Part shown: piece by piece, positions 5,480-14,656 of the stretch
How the letters are laid out: every line of letters starts with the position of its first letter
Numbering within the stretch: the stretch's first letter is position 1
Source: Flavobacterium sp. 9AF
GTDB taxonomy: Bacteria; Bacteroidota; Bacteroidia; Flavobacteriales; Flavobacteriaceae
Direction of reading: 5' to 3'
Assembly: GCF_902506265.1 (NCBI RefSeq)
Contig: NZ_LR733556.1
Coordinates: 391,871 to 455,870, forward strand
Length of the DNA: 64,000 bases
The notes under the pieces: generated by a model
Database searches by the model: none
The model's input: the letters and a program-made list of their open reading frames with translations, nothing else
Told to the model about the DNA's origin: nothing
Made by a program: the position numbers and the translations under genes

Positions 5480-6997
5480 CTATACTTCAATTTGTTTAAT
5501 CTTTGTTAACGTACTATCTCCATTTTCAAGAGCGTCTAATACATCAAATATTTTATCTGACCAACCAGCAATTAGATACACATCATTTCTTTTAATATCT
5601 AAAGGTGTTTGTCCATAACCTGCTAAATCAAACAAATATAATTTAGCTTTTGGAGCGATTTGTTTATACTTGTTCCAAGAATTTTCCATGGTATCATTGG
5701 TTCGGTTGCTATTCCATAATTGTACATCGGTAAATAACATAACTTTATCTACGATTTCTTTTCGTTTGATTAAGTCTTCAATTACCAAATAGCCATTAGT
5801 AGCATATCCTACTTCTCCTTCACGACGATAAAACTCTTGAACATTCGCTAATACATTTCGTTTGGACATATTAATAATTTTCCAAGTATCACCAAACATA
5901 CCACTGATTACGTTTTTACATTGTGATTGCATTAGCATACCAAGCATTAAACCAATATCATACAATTGTATTTTACTTTTTGCTGAAATAGGTTTCTGCA
6001 TGGATCCAGAAACGTCACAAGCGATTACAACAGCTGTATTACTATCGAAGCCTTTAATATTTTGAGCAGTTTGCATCACAGCATCTTCCAATGCTTCCAA
6101 AATTCTAGTTGTATAGCGAGACTTCAAAACTTTAATTTCTCGATAAGCTGCTAAAAATCGGAATGGCAATTGTTTTGCATTAGCTACCGCTTTTTCATTG
6201 CTTAAATAAGCACAAACTTTATCTATATGTTCACTTGAAACTTGAGCCTCAATAATGTTTCGTAAGTTTCGCATTGTAGCCATATATCCCATACGATTAC
6301 TATCTATTAACTTTTCCCAAGTTTGTGTAAAAGCTACATTTTTTGCTTTTCCATTTTCATATTTTCTTTGACCTATTTCAGACAACTCTGTTTCCCAAGT
6401 ATATGGCGTTTCTAAAGTATTGTTTGCAATTTTATTGAATACTTCTTGTTGGTTTTCATCTTTTGCTTTTGGATGTACTAAAAATAATGCATCGCGTAAT
6501 TTCACTTCTCCATTTCGGTTGTATTTTGCAAATTGGTATTCATCAAAAGAATTAAAAGATAATGCCAAACCTTTTTGAATTTGTTTCGATAAGCGGTTTA
6601 ACTTTTTAGTTTCTTTTCGTTCGTTTGCCAATTGATAGTAAGCTAGCAACTCGGTGATTTCATCTGCACGTTTTACCACATTTTTTACGGTGTTTTTAAT
6701 CAAACTATCGCCTTGAACTTGTTTCGCTAACTCAACTGTTAAAACCATTGGTATGCTTCGCATATACATTTGGTTACGAGTATATATTGCTAATTTTGCT
6801 GTAAATTCTGGATTGCATTTTTGAATTAACTTTTGAATACGTTTTAAACGATCCGTGTTTTTTTCGTAAGTAACATCGTTTAATCCTGTTGTTACCACGG
6901 CTGAATATAATTCCATTTCAGGATTCGTTTTATAAGCTTTTGCTCCTTCATAATTTGAAATAACATTTTTTTGCTTGTTGAAGTAATTAAATTTCAT
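5480..6997 (-). CDS. rsr: Ro60/Rsr ring protein (TROVE domain)
   Basis: 505-residue orthologue of the Ro60 autoantigen. The N-terminal two-thirds is a TROVE domain (opening with YFNKQKNVISNYEGAKAY, then helical repeats). The C-terminal third is a von Willebrand A domain with the metal-site motif ACDVSGSM at about residue 327 and FTDVQLW later. Ro60 forms a ring that binds misfolded RNA ends in its cavity and Y RNA on its outside; bacterial Rsr works with exonucleases in RNA decay. The four Y-RNA-like genes lie directly downstream on the same strand. Its promoter, shared divergently with the HD gene, carries the island operator. Length and motifs are normal for the family. Confidence 0.93.
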   Translation of the reverse strand: MKFNYFNKQKNVISNYEGAKAYKTNPEMELYSAVVTTGLNDVTYEKNTDRLKRIQKLIQKCNPEFTAKLAIYTRNQMYMRSIPMVLTVELAKQVQGDSLIKNTVKNVVKRADEITELLAYYQLANERKETKKLNRLSKQIQKGLALSFNSFDEYQFAKYNRNGEVKLRDALFLVHPKAKDENQQEVFNKIANNTLETPYTWETELSEIGQRKYENGKAKNVAFTQTWEKLIDSNRMGYMATMRNLRNIIEAQVSSEHIDKVCAYLSNEKAVANAKQLPFRFLAAYREIKVLKSRYTTRILEALEDAVMQTAQNIKGFDSNTAVVIACDVSGSMQKPISAKSKIQLYDIGLMLGMLMQSQCKNVISGMFGDTWKIINMSKRNVLANVQEFYRREGEVGYATNGYLVIEDLIKRKEIVDKVMLFTDVQLWNSNRTNDTMENSWNKYKQIAPKAKLYLFDLAGYGQTPLDIKRNDVYLIAGWSDKIFDVLDALENGDSTLTKIKQIEV

Positions 6998-7038
6998 GGT
7001 TTCTTTTTTAAATTAAACTTTGTTACTCATTGACAAGA

Positions 7039-7091
7039 CAAAGATTCAAATTGTATTACGCAATTATTTTACGTAGTGGAAAATAATTTGT
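7039..7091. promoter_or_regulatory. Divergent promoter with central operator (rsr / HD gene)
   Basis: The operator at 7057-7075 is TACGCA, ATTATTT, TACGTA. Leftward, the rsr -7-like box AATCTTTG (7039-7046) has its G 27 bp from the operator centre. Rightward, ATAATTTG (7084-7091) has its G 25 bp from the centre. Both transcripts would be controlled by one bound protein. Confidence 0.68.
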
Positions 7092-7106
7092 ATTTTTACT
7101 AAAAAA

Positions 7107-7718
7107 ATGTCATTAGAAGCCATTTATACTGATTTATTACTACAGTTAGGTTTTGAAAAAACCAATATTGATAAGCATTGGAAAGTTTTAGAAAAAAAAT
7201 ATTCTTCAAAGAATAGAAAATATCACAATTTAACTCATATATCTAACATGGTTCTTTTATACGAAACATACAAAGAACGATTAAATCATAAAAACGAAGT
7301 ATTATATGCGCTATTTTATCATGATATTATTTATAAAATTACAAGAAAAGATAATGAAATTGAGAGCGCTAAATTTGCAATTCAATTATTGCCAAAAATT
7401 ACAACTGCAAATAGAAATTTAATTTATAATATGATATGTGCTACTCAATTGCATAAGCATAATATTGTTGAAGATATCAATTGGTTGATTGATTTTGATT
7501 TGCATATATTAGCATCTGATTGGGAAAATTATCAAGTTTATTTTCAACAAATACGAAAAGAATATAAGATATACCCTAATCTACTTTATAATCCTGGCCG
7601 CAAAAAAGCATTGGAACATTTTTTAGAAAATGATTTTATATTCCAAACAAACGAATTTAGAATCAAATATGATGCAAAAGCAAGAGAAAATATTCAAAAA
7701 GAAATAAACCAACTCTAA
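7107..7718 (+). CDS. HD-superfamily metal-dependent phosphohydrolase
   Basis: 203-residue HD-domain protein. The motif RKYHNLTHI (about residues 37-45) supplies the first His, and ALFYHDIIY (about 68-76) supplies the HD pair, so metal ligands are present. HD proteins hydrolyse phosphate esters. In related RNA-repair systems an HD domain is found fused to a Pnk kinase and removes 2',3'-cyclic phosphates. A similar role here as a separate protein is inference from context. It is divergent from rsr, shares its operator, and is followed 44 bp later by the WYL regulator on the same strand. The ORF is complete, and its leader is only about 12 nt if the predicted start site is right. Confidence 0.78.
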   Translation: MSLEAIYTDLLLQLGFEKTNIDKHWKVLEKKYSSKNRKYHNLTHISNMVLLYETYKERLNHKNEVLYALFYHDIIYKITRKDNEIESAKFAIQLLPKITTANRNLIYNMICATQLHKHNIVEDINWLIDFDLHILASDWENYQVYFQQIRKEYKIYPNLLYNPGRKKALEHFLENDFIFQTNEFRIKYDAKARENIQKEINQL

Positions 7719-7762
7719 AAAACTATTCACTAATCACTAAGTACTAACAACTTATTACTAAA

Positions 7763-8788
7763 ATGGCACAAAACAAAAACGCACTCATTCGATATAAAAC
7801 AATAGATAAATGCCTTCAAAACAAATACCGTCAATGGACTTTAGATGATTTAATTGAAGCATGTAGCAATGCTTTGTATGAATATGAAGGAAAAGAAACA
7901 TCGGTAAGTAAACGAACCATTCAATTAGATATTCAAATGATGCGTAGTGAAAAACTAGGTTATAACGCACCTATTGAAGTTTATGATAAAAAATATTATC
8001 ATTATGCTGAAGATGATTTCTCAATTACTGATATCCCTTTAACAGAAACAGACATCAATGTTTTGACTGAAACCGTTTCTATGTTGAAACAGTTTAAAGA
8101 TTTTTCCCTCTTTAATGATGTATCGGATATTTTACAACGTTTAGAAGACAAAATTTACGCTGAAAAATCGCACACTCAACCCGTTATTCATTTGGATAAA
8201 AATGAAAATCTAAAAGGGTTGCATTTTTTAGACGAGATTTATCAGGCAATTGTTAAAAAAGTGGTCTTAGTTATTACTTACAGATCTTTTAAATCTAAAG
8301 AAGCACAAATACTGCCTTTTCATCCTTTTATACTGAAAGAATTTAATAACCGTTGGTTTTTGATAGGAAAAACAAAAACAAATCAACCGATTACCAATTT
8401 AGCATTAGATCGTATTGAAAAAATTGATTATGACTTTAATATTCCTTTCTTAGAAGAAGAGTTTAATGCTGAAAAATATTATAAAAATATTGTAGGTGTT
8501 ACCGTAAATCAGGGTTTATATCCTATGAAAATTGAGTTATGGATCGATCAAATGAACGCACCATATGTAATAACAAAACCGTTACATCATAGTCAACGAA
8601 TTATAGAAACTTATGAAGACGGAAGCATTTTAGTACATTTATTTTTAATTCCGAATTATGAATTGGAACGCTTATTATTAGGTTTTGGAAATGGTTTAGA
8701 AGTTTTAAAGCCTAATAATTTAAGAAAACGTATGATTCGTATAATTGAAAAGACTTATGAACGCTATCAAACTAAATTAGAAGAATAA
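7763..8788 (+). CDS. WYL-domain transcriptional regulator
   Basis: 341-residue regulator: an N-terminal helix-turn-helix (about residues 10-70, with SKRTIQLDI as the likely recognition region), then a WYL core domain (about 145-240, with VLVITYRS and HPFILKEFNNRWFLIG) and a C-terminal extension. WYL regulators bind nucleic-acid or nucleotide ligands and commonly control defence and RNA-repair loci. As the only regulator in the island, it is the best candidate for binding the 19-bp motif at 826, 2353, 5415 and 7057; this is inference. It is probably co-transcribed with the HD gene and ends at a strong terminator. Confidence 0.88.
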   Translation: MAQNKNALIRYKTIDKCLQNKYRQWTLDDLIEACSNALYEYEGKETSVSKRTIQLDIQMMRSEKLGYNAPIEVYDKKYYHYAEDDFSITDIPLTETDINVLTETVSMLKQFKDFSLFNDVSDILQRLEDKIYAEKSHTQPVIHLDKNENLKGLHFLDEIYQAIVKKVVLVITYRSFKSKEAQILPFHPFILKEFNNRWFLIGKTKTNQPITNLALDRIEKIDYDFNIPFLEEEFNAEKYYKNIVGVTVNQGLYPMKIELWIDQMNAPYVITKPLHHSQRIIETYEDGSILVHLFLIPNYELERLLLGFGNGLEVLKPNNLRKRMIRIIEKTYERYQTKLEE

Positions 8789-8821
8789 AAAAAACGGAAC
8801 TGAGACAGTTCCGTTTTTTTT
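8789..8821 (+). terminator. Intrinsic terminator after WYL gene
   Basis: ACGGAACTG and CAGTTCCGT form a 9-bp stem with an AGA loop, flanked by A and T runs on both sides, so it can stop transcription from either direction. It marks the right edge of the RNA-repair island. Confidence 0.85.
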
Positions 8822-8841
8822 ATTGTTAAAAGTAACAGGTA

Positions 8842-9729
8842 TTATTTTAAAACAAAGCTTGTTTTAGAAACATTTTCTCCTTTTTCGCTAAATACATTTA
8901 CAAAATATGTCCCAGCTTCAAAATTGTCTCCTGCTAATTCTTCAGTAACTTGTACTGATTTATTTTCATACTTAACTGTAGTAATAAAACTATACGTTAA
9001 CGTTTGATCGTCACCCATTGGAATTGTTTTCTTTTCTCCTAAGATATTTCCTTTAGTGTCCATTACTTGAACATAATATTTTCTATCACCTGAAGAAGCG
9101 ATTTGATTTTCAGCAATTACGAAGCTAATTTTTAATTTATCTGCTCTACTCGCTTTTGTAGTTTCAACTTGTTTTCCTGAGCTTCTTTCTTTAACTGCTA
9201 ATACATTTAAGTTTAATACTGCTAATTTAGAAGCTTTTTCAATAGTTTTAGTCATGTTATTATTTTGAACTAAAAGCGTATCTGTAAACCTTCTATTTTC
9301 TTCTAAAGCAGTAGCTGTACTATCTAAAGAAGTTGTTAAATTAACGTTTTGTTCTTTTAACAATTTGTTTTCCGCTACTAAATTATCCATTTCTTTTTTC
9401 AAACGGAAATATTCATTTTTATATCGAGCCATAGCTTGAACATCACCTTTAGATTTTTCTAATTCTTCTAAAAGTTTTGTCATTTCTTCTTTTTGAGCAT
9501 CGATGTCTCCTTTTAGAGCCGTATTTTCGCTAGACATAGCTTCTAGTTCTGCAATTCTAGCTTTAATATCCTCTTCTAGAGCTGTTTTTTCAACAGTTAA
9601 TTCATTTAATTGTTTTTTATTGTCTGAAGTTAGTTTATAAATATAACCTATACTTCCTAACAATAATAATGCTAAAACAACAATCGCTGCTTTTAAACCT
9701 GAGTTACTCTTTGTGTCTGTGTTTTCCAT
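8842..9729 (-). CDS. Membrane-anchored coiled-coil protein, unknown function
   Basis: 295-residue protein with one N-terminal membrane helix (AAIVVLALLLLGSIGYIY, about residues 14-31). A long coiled coil rich in Glu/Lys/Leu heptads follows (about 32-165), then a C-terminal beta-rich region (about 185-295) ending in SKTSFVLK. The layout suggests a cytoplasmic-membrane protein with a periplasmic coiled stalk and a small globular head. No catalytic motif was seen and I do not recognise a named family. It stands alone, convergent with the WYL gene across a shared terminator. Confidence 0.75.
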   Translation of the reverse strand: MENTDTKSNSGLKAAIVVLALLLLGSIGYIYKLTSDNKKQLNELTVEKTALEEDIKARIAELEAMSSENTALKGDIDAQKEEMTKLLEELEKSKGDVQAMARYKNEYFRLKKEMDNLVAENKLLKEQNVNLTTSLDSTATALEENRRFTDTLLVQNNNMTKTIEKASKLAVLNLNVLAVKERSSGKQVETTKASRADKLKISFVIAENQIASSGDRKYYVQVMDTKGNILGEKKTIPMGDDQTLTYSFITTVKYENKSVQVTEELAGDNFEAGTYFVNVFSEKGENVSKTSFVLK

Positions 9730-9819
9730 AAAATTTTTGGTAATTACTTAATTTTTTTAACAAATGTACAATTTATAAAGTATTTATTCAATCTTAGAAC
9801 GAAAGTTATATTAAAATAG

Positions 9820-9827
9820 TATTTTTG
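9820..9827 (+). promoter_or_regulatory. -7 box upstream of the arginase-family gene
   Basis: TATTTTTG matches the Bacteroidota -7 consensus TAnnTTTG, 22 bp before the ATG at 9849. Confidence 0.5.
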
Positions 9828-9848
9828 AAATGAAATTTTTTTAAATAA

Positions 9849-10880
9849 ATGGAAAAAATTAATTTATTAACGATTAAAGAATTGGCTAAAATTACTCATC
9901 ATAGAAGTGGTGAGATAAAGTTAGGAGAAAAAGCCATAACCATTCCTTCAGAAGATAATATTTGGGATTTTTTATCTGAATGTGAAGCACAATTTGTAGT
10001 TTTTGGGATTCCTGAAGATATAGGAGTTAAGGCAAATCTAGGTCGCCCTGGAACAGCATCAGCTTATGAAAGTGCATTAAAAAGTTTAGTAAATGTACAA
10101 CATAATAAATTTTGCAAAGGCAATAATATTGTACTATTAGGTCATTTGAATATTTCTGAAGAAATTAACGAAGCTAAAGAATTAAAAAACACAAATAAAG
10201 AACACAAAAAGAGACTATTTAAGTTAGTTGAAAAAATTGACAAAGAAGTCTCTCATATTATTCATCAAATAATTAAGTGTGGAAAAACACCTATTATTAT
10301 TGGCGGTGGGCATAATAATGCTTATGGTAATATTAAAGGACTCGCTTTAGCGAAAGGCAAACCTGTAAATGCAGTAAATTTTGATGCACATACCGATTTT
10401 AGAATTTTAGAAGGACGACATTCTGGTAATGGGTTTAGTTATGCCTTTGAAGAAGGTTTTTTAAAAAAATATTTTGTTTTTGGTTTACATGAAAATTTTG
10501 TTTCAAAAAGTGTTTTTAATTCCATTAAAGAACAAGAAGCACGATTAAAATATGTTTCATATGAAGAAATCGAAGTGAGAAAGCAAAAGACTTTTGATTC
10601 TCAATTACAAGAAGCCATAAATTTTATAAAACAAGACCCTTTTGGTGTAGAATTAGATTTAGATGCTATACCTCATATTTATTCTAGTGCAATGACTTTA
10701 AGTGGTTTTAGTGTGCAACAGGCCAGAGAATATGTCCATTATTTTGGTAAACATAAAAATGCCGCTTATTTACATATCTGTGAAGGTGCTCCCGATTTAG
10801 ATTTAACAAATAACAATCATTTGACAGGAAAGTTAATGGCTTATTTAATTACAGATTTTATAAAAAGTAAAGTGTTGTAA
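9849..10880 (+). CDS. Arginase/formimidoylglutamase-family hydrolase
   Basis: 343-residue ureohydrolase-fold enzyme. Metal-binding motifs are in the usual order: GGGHNNAYG (about residue 153), NFDAHTDFR (about 176) and ELDLDAIPH (about 273), supplying the His and Asp ligands of a binuclear Mn site. The GGGH form (rather than GGDHS) points to the formimidoylglutamase branch, which splits N-formimidoyl-glutamate in histidine breakdown. No other hut genes are adjacent, so arginase or agmatinase activity cannot be excluded. The gene stands alone with a TAnnTTTG promoter. Confidence 0.82.
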   Translation: MEKINLLTIKELAKITHHRSGEIKLGEKAITIPSEDNIWDFLSECEAQFVVFGIPEDIGVKANLGRPGTASAYESALKSLVNVQHNKFCKGNNIVLLGHLNISEEINEAKELKNTNKEHKKRLFKLVEKIDKEVSHIIHQIIKCGKTPIIIGGGHNNAYGNIKGLALAKGKPVNAVNFDAHTDFRILEGRHSGNGFSYAFEEGFLKKYFVFGLHENFVSKSVFNSIKEQEARLKYVSYEEIEVRKQKTFDSQLQEAINFIKQDPFGVELDLDAIPHIYSSAMTLSGFSVQQAREYVHYFGKHKNAAYLHICEGAPDLDLTNNNHLTGKLMAYLITDFIKSKVL

Positions 10881-10928
10881 TTGTTATTTACAAATCCTAT
10901 TCATTTTAAAACTCTATTTTCTTTTACC

Positions 10929-10936
10929 TACCTTTG
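10929..10936 (+). promoter_or_regulatory. -7 box of the DEAD-box helicase gene
   Basis: TACCTTTG matches TAnnTTTG exactly. The TTG of a possible upstream start codon (10934) is part of this box, so that codon cannot be in the transcript; the ATG at 10952 is used. Confidence 0.65.
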
Positions 10937-10951
10937 CAAAAAAAATCACAA

Positions 10952-12217
10952 ATGACTTTTAAAGAACTTCACCTAATTAATAATATACAACAAGCTTTGG
11001 AAGAAGAGGGTTACAAAACCCCTACTCCTATTCAACAACAAGCCATTCCAGAAATTTTAGCAGAACATGATTTAGTAGCTTGTGCCCAAACAGGTACAGG
11101 TAAAACCGCTGCATTTGCTATTCCTGTTATACAGCTCATTCATAAAATTGTTGGATCTGCAAAAAAAGTGAAGCGAATTAGAACATTAGTAATTACACCT
11201 ACAAGAGAATTAGCTATACAAATAGGAGAAAGCTTTAATACCTATGGTAAGTATACCCATATTAAAACATTAGTCATTTTTGGAGGTGTTAATCAAGTTC
11301 CACAAGTAAATGAATTAAAAGAAGGAGTAGATGTTTTAATTGCAACTCCTGGACGATTGTTGGATTTATACAAACAAGGTTTTATCGATTTAAATCACAT
11401 GCACCAATTGATTTTAGATGAGGCTGACCAAATGCTAGACATGGGATTTATTAATGATGTAAAAAAAATTATTAAACTTACTCCAGAAAATAGACAAACG
11501 TTATTGTTTTCAGCTACTATGCCACTTGCCATAAGGGAATTAGCCGATACTTTTTTAAAAAAACCAAAATATGTTTCGGTAGCACCTATTTCAAGTACGG
11601 CAGAAAAAGTGAGTCAAAAAGTATATTTTGTTGATAAAACTGAAAAAAGAAATTTATTATATCATTTATTAACTGAAGAAAAAATTAAAAATGTATTAGT
11701 TTTTACAAGAACGAAACACGGTGCTGATAATATTGTTAAAGCATTACATAAAAAAGGAATCGAAGCCGGTGCCATTCATGGAGATAAATCACAAAACTCA
11801 AGACAACGTATTTTAGAAAGCTTTAAAAATCAAGAGATTCCAGTATTAATAGCTACCGATATTGCTGCTCGAGGAATTGACATTGAAAGTTTACCTTTTG
11901 TAATTAACTTTGATATCCCAAATATTTCAGAAACCTATGTCCATCGAATAGGGAGAACAGGAAGAGCAGGCAATTCTGGATTAGCTATTTCATTTTGTGG
12001 TAAAGATGAGAAAGGCTATTGGAATGATATTGAAAAATTAATTAGAATAAAAGTTAAGATCGTAGAAAACCATCCCTTTCCTTGGAAAGAAGAAGAAGAA
12101 AAAAAAGAGGGTACAAAAACGGATTACAGAAATAAAAACAAATCTAAATCAGGCAACAAAAATAATACTTCTCGAAAATCAGATGCTTCTAAAAAGAATA
12201 AAAAAAGATGGTATTAA
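10952..12217 (+). CDS. DEAD-box ATP-dependent RNA helicase (RhlE-like)
   Basis: 421-residue RNA helicase. Ordered motifs: Q motif (TPTPIQQQAIP), motif I AQTGTGKTA, PTRELAIQ, TPGRLLDL, motif II DEAD (in LDEADQMLD), motif III SATM, and in domain 2 TDIAARGID and HRIGRTGRAG. It unwinds short RNA duplexes in ribosome assembly or mRNA decay. The last 40 residues are a basic Lys/Asn/Ser tail typical of RNA-binding extensions. The start at ATG 10952 is chosen because an earlier TTG overlaps the -7 box; the leader would be only about 12 nt. The 3' end overlaps the convergent histidine kinase by 4 bp. Confidence 0.93.
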   Translation: MTFKELHLINNIQQALEEEGYKTPTPIQQQAIPEILAEHDLVACAQTGTGKTAAFAIPVIQLIHKIVGSAKKVKRIRTLVITPTRELAIQIGESFNTYGKYTHIKTLVIFGGVNQVPQVNELKEGVDVLIATPGRLLDLYKQGFIDLNHMHQLILDEADQMLDMGFINDVKKIIKLTPENRQTLLFSATMPLAIRELADTFLKKPKYVSVAPISSTAEKVSQKVYFVDKTEKRNLLYHLLTEEKIKNVLVFTRTKHGADNIVKALHKKGIEAGAIHGDKSQNSRQRILESFKNQEIPVLIATDIAARGIDIESLPFVINFDIPNISETYVHRIGRTGRAGNSGLAISFCGKDEKGYWNDIEKLIRIKVKIVENHPFPWKEEEEKKEGTKTDYRNKNKSKSGNKNNTSRKSDASKKNKKRWY

Positions 12218-14427
12218 TTTAATTCTTCTTCCTTAGAATTAATATATAAACGTATCATTTGAAATAGTTTTCTTGTATCAAAAGGTTTTGCTATAATATC
12301 ATCAATACCAGCTTGTTTTGCTTTTATTTGTACTTCTTCTTTTTCAAAAGCGGTTACTGCAATAATTGGAATAGTAAAGCCTTTCTGACGTATTAGTTTT
12401 GTCGTTTCAAAACCATTGATTTTTGGCATATTGATATCCATTAAAATAGCATCAAATTTTTGTGACTCTAACAATTCTAATGCCACAAAACCGTCATCAG
12501 CAATTTCACATTGAAATTTGTGATTTTCTAATAGTTTCTTGGTTACAATTTGATTAATTTTATTGTCTTCAACAACTAATATTTTGTAAGTTTTTGGTAA
12601 AGATAAATCTACATCTATATTATTAATAAAATCATTTACTTTATCTTTTCCTGATTCAAAAGGGATAGTAAAAGTAATTGTTGTCCCTTTATTTTCTTCA
12701 CTTTCTAAATGAATATCTCCCTTAAATAGTTCAATTAATTTCTTAACTATAGTTAAACCAAGGCCTGTTCCTTGGTAATCATCTTCTTTTCTATTTATTT
12801 GAACAAATTTATCAAATACTTTTTCTTGAAACTCTTTTGGAATACCCACACCAGTATCAATTACTTTAAATTTTATGTAAATCTGTTCTTTATTTTTGTA
12901 ATCTAAATCGGCTGTAATAGTTACTTTACCATTATGGGTAAATTTTAGAGAATTACTTACTAAATTTAATATAATTTGAGAAAGACGAACACTGTCTCCG
13001 ATAATGTATTCTGGAATTTTCTTATCTACTTTTATTATAATATCATTATTGTATTTTAATGCAATATTATCTAATGAGTTTTTTATTGTTTCAAGTTTAT
13101 CTTCTAAATTAAATAAATTATTTTCTAAAACGACTTTATTTTCTTCAAATTTGTAAACTTTTAAGATATCATTTACTAATGATAATAAATAGTTAGCTGA
13201 AAATTTTAAAGCTTTCAAATGCGGACTATTTTTAAGTTCATGATGCTCAACTTCTATAATATCTGTAATACCTATTACACCATACAATGGTGTCCTTAAT
13301 TCGTGACTAATGGTGGATACGAATTGAGACTTAATTTTTGAGGCTTCTTCCGCTTTTTCTTTAGCAATTCTTAATTCTTCATTAGCTTCTCTTAATTCCT
13401 CATTAGATTTTCTTCTAATTTTGTTTAATTTAAGTTGGGAATACAAAATGGTTAATGTGGTAAGAAAAATAACCCCAATAAGAATAATTAAGATTTTAAT
13501 ATTAAAAAATTTTTCGTCTTGGATTCTTTTATCCGCTTCCATTTTTATCAAGTCTCTCTTAACTTCTTCTTTTTCAATCTGTTCCACTAAGCCTTTAACT
13601 TTTTCATTTCTTTGAAGTTCAAAAGCTATTTGTCTTAGAGAATCTGTTGCTAACAAATATTTATAAGCCTTGTCATATTGTTTTCTTTTGAAATAGAATT
13701 TTGATAGACTTTCGTTCATGCCCACTTCATGAGAAGGATTGAAGTTATTATATTTTGATTGACAAATTTTTAAAGCTTTTAACAAATTATTCTCAGCAAT
13801 TGATAAATTTCCTTTATATTCTTCATAATCTCCATTTAATGAATAGAAAAAAAATTGCGCTTCATGTTCACCTACTAAAGAGTCAATATGCATTCGTACT
13901 TCATCTAAGTGGATTTTTCCTTCTTCAAATTTTTTCTTTTCAAAATAAGTATTTACTAAATTTAATTTATTATATGCAAATTCAACTATATCTACCTTTC
14001 TTGCATATTCTAAAGATTTTAAATAATATTTAATCCCAGCTTCTTCATCATTTTTATTATAAGAATAAACATTACCTAAATTATTATATAACCAGCTTTT
14101 AATGGTGTCATTATTAGTATTTTCAGCATGAAGGAGTGCTTTATTATAATAATCTATTGCTTTTTCAAAATCATAAATTTCAACAAAATTAAGGCCAATA
14201 AAGTTATATGCTTTTGCTATAGAAGATTCATCCTTTTTTTTGATGGCAAGGGCTAATGCTTTTTTTGCATTTTGCAATGATAATTCAGGTTGGCTAGTAT
14301 GTAAATATTTACCTGATTCTGAAAGATACTCTTTAATAGTTTTTATTTTTTCTTTAGCATTTTGAGAAATGACATTGTTAAAAAAAGAAAAAGTAATGAT
14401 AAATAATAATACCTTAAAATAATTCAT
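12214..14427 (-). CDS. Hybrid sensor histidine kinase with TPR sensor and receiver
   Basis: About 737 residues. Order: signal peptide (FKVLLFIITFSFFNNVISQ), TPR-like helical repeats in the periplasm (about 25-290), one membrane helix (about 310-330), a coiled linker, HisKA with ISHELRTPL (phospho-His, about 375), HATPase with NLVSNSLKF, DTGVGIP and GTGLGLTIV, then a receiver domain with VVEDNKIN and DINMPK (phospho-Asp). It senses an unknown signal and passes phosphate to its own receiver. The start at 14427 is preferred because it begins a proper signal peptide; a start 21 codons earlier adds a sequence unlike one. No DNA-binding domain, so an output partner must lie elsewhere. Confidence 0.9.
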   Translation of the reverse strand: MNYFKVLLFIITFSFFNNVISQNAKEKIKTIKEYLSESGKYLHTSQPELSLQNAKKALALAIKKKDESSIAKAYNFIGLNFVEIYDFEKAIDYYNKALLHAENTNNDTIKSWLYNNLGNVYSYNKNDEEAGIKYYLKSLEYARKVDIVEFAYNKLNLVNTYFEKKKFEEGKIHLDEVRMHIDSLVGEHEAQFFFYSLNGDYEEYKGNLSIAENNLLKALKICQSKYNNFNPSHEVGMNESLSKFYFKRKQYDKAYKYLLATDSLRQIAFELQRNEKVKGLVEQIEKEEVKRDLIKMEADKRIQDEKFFNIKILIILIGVIFLTTLTILYSQLKLNKIRRKSNEELREANEELRIAKEKAEEASKIKSQFVSTISHELRTPLYGVIGITDIIEVEHHELKNSPHLKALKFSANYLLSLVNDILKVYKFEENKVVLENNLFNLEDKLETIKNSLDNIALKYNNDIIIKVDKKIPEYIIGDSVRLSQIILNLVSNSLKFTHNGKVTITADLDYKNKEQIYIKFKVIDTGVGIPKEFQEKVFDKFVQINRKEDDYQGTGLGLTIVKKLIELFKGDIHLESEENKGTTITFTIPFESGKDKVNDFINNIDVDLSLPKTYKILVVEDNKINQIVTKKLLENHKFQCEIADDGFVALELLESQKFDAILMDINMPKINGFETTKLIRQKGFTIPIIAVTAFEKEEVQIKAKQAGIDDIIAKPFDTRKLFQMIRLYINSKEEELN

Positions 14428-14601
14428 TGATTGGGGCTTGAACAAAATTATAATTGTTACTTGTATGTTAAATATACAAATATTATACAAAAAATTTATT
14501 AGTCACGTTATTGTTTTTTGTATTTTAACAAGAAAAATACTTGTTTGTAATCTAACACCTTTATGAATTTAAAATTACATTTATTTTAAAATAAAACAAA
14601 A

Positions 14602-14636
14602 AAATAACCTATTAAAACAAGATAATAGGTTATTTA
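14602..14636 (-). terminator. Terminator of ettA
   Basis: AAATAACCTATT and its complement form a 12-bp stem, with a T run on the minus strand after the ettA stop. Confidence 0.75.
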
Positions 14637-14656
14637 GAATTGTTATTACTATAGTA

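Noticed and set aside
10934..10951. TTG as helicase start
   Set aside because: The codon is part of the perfect -7 box TACCTTTG, so it lies upstream of the transcript.
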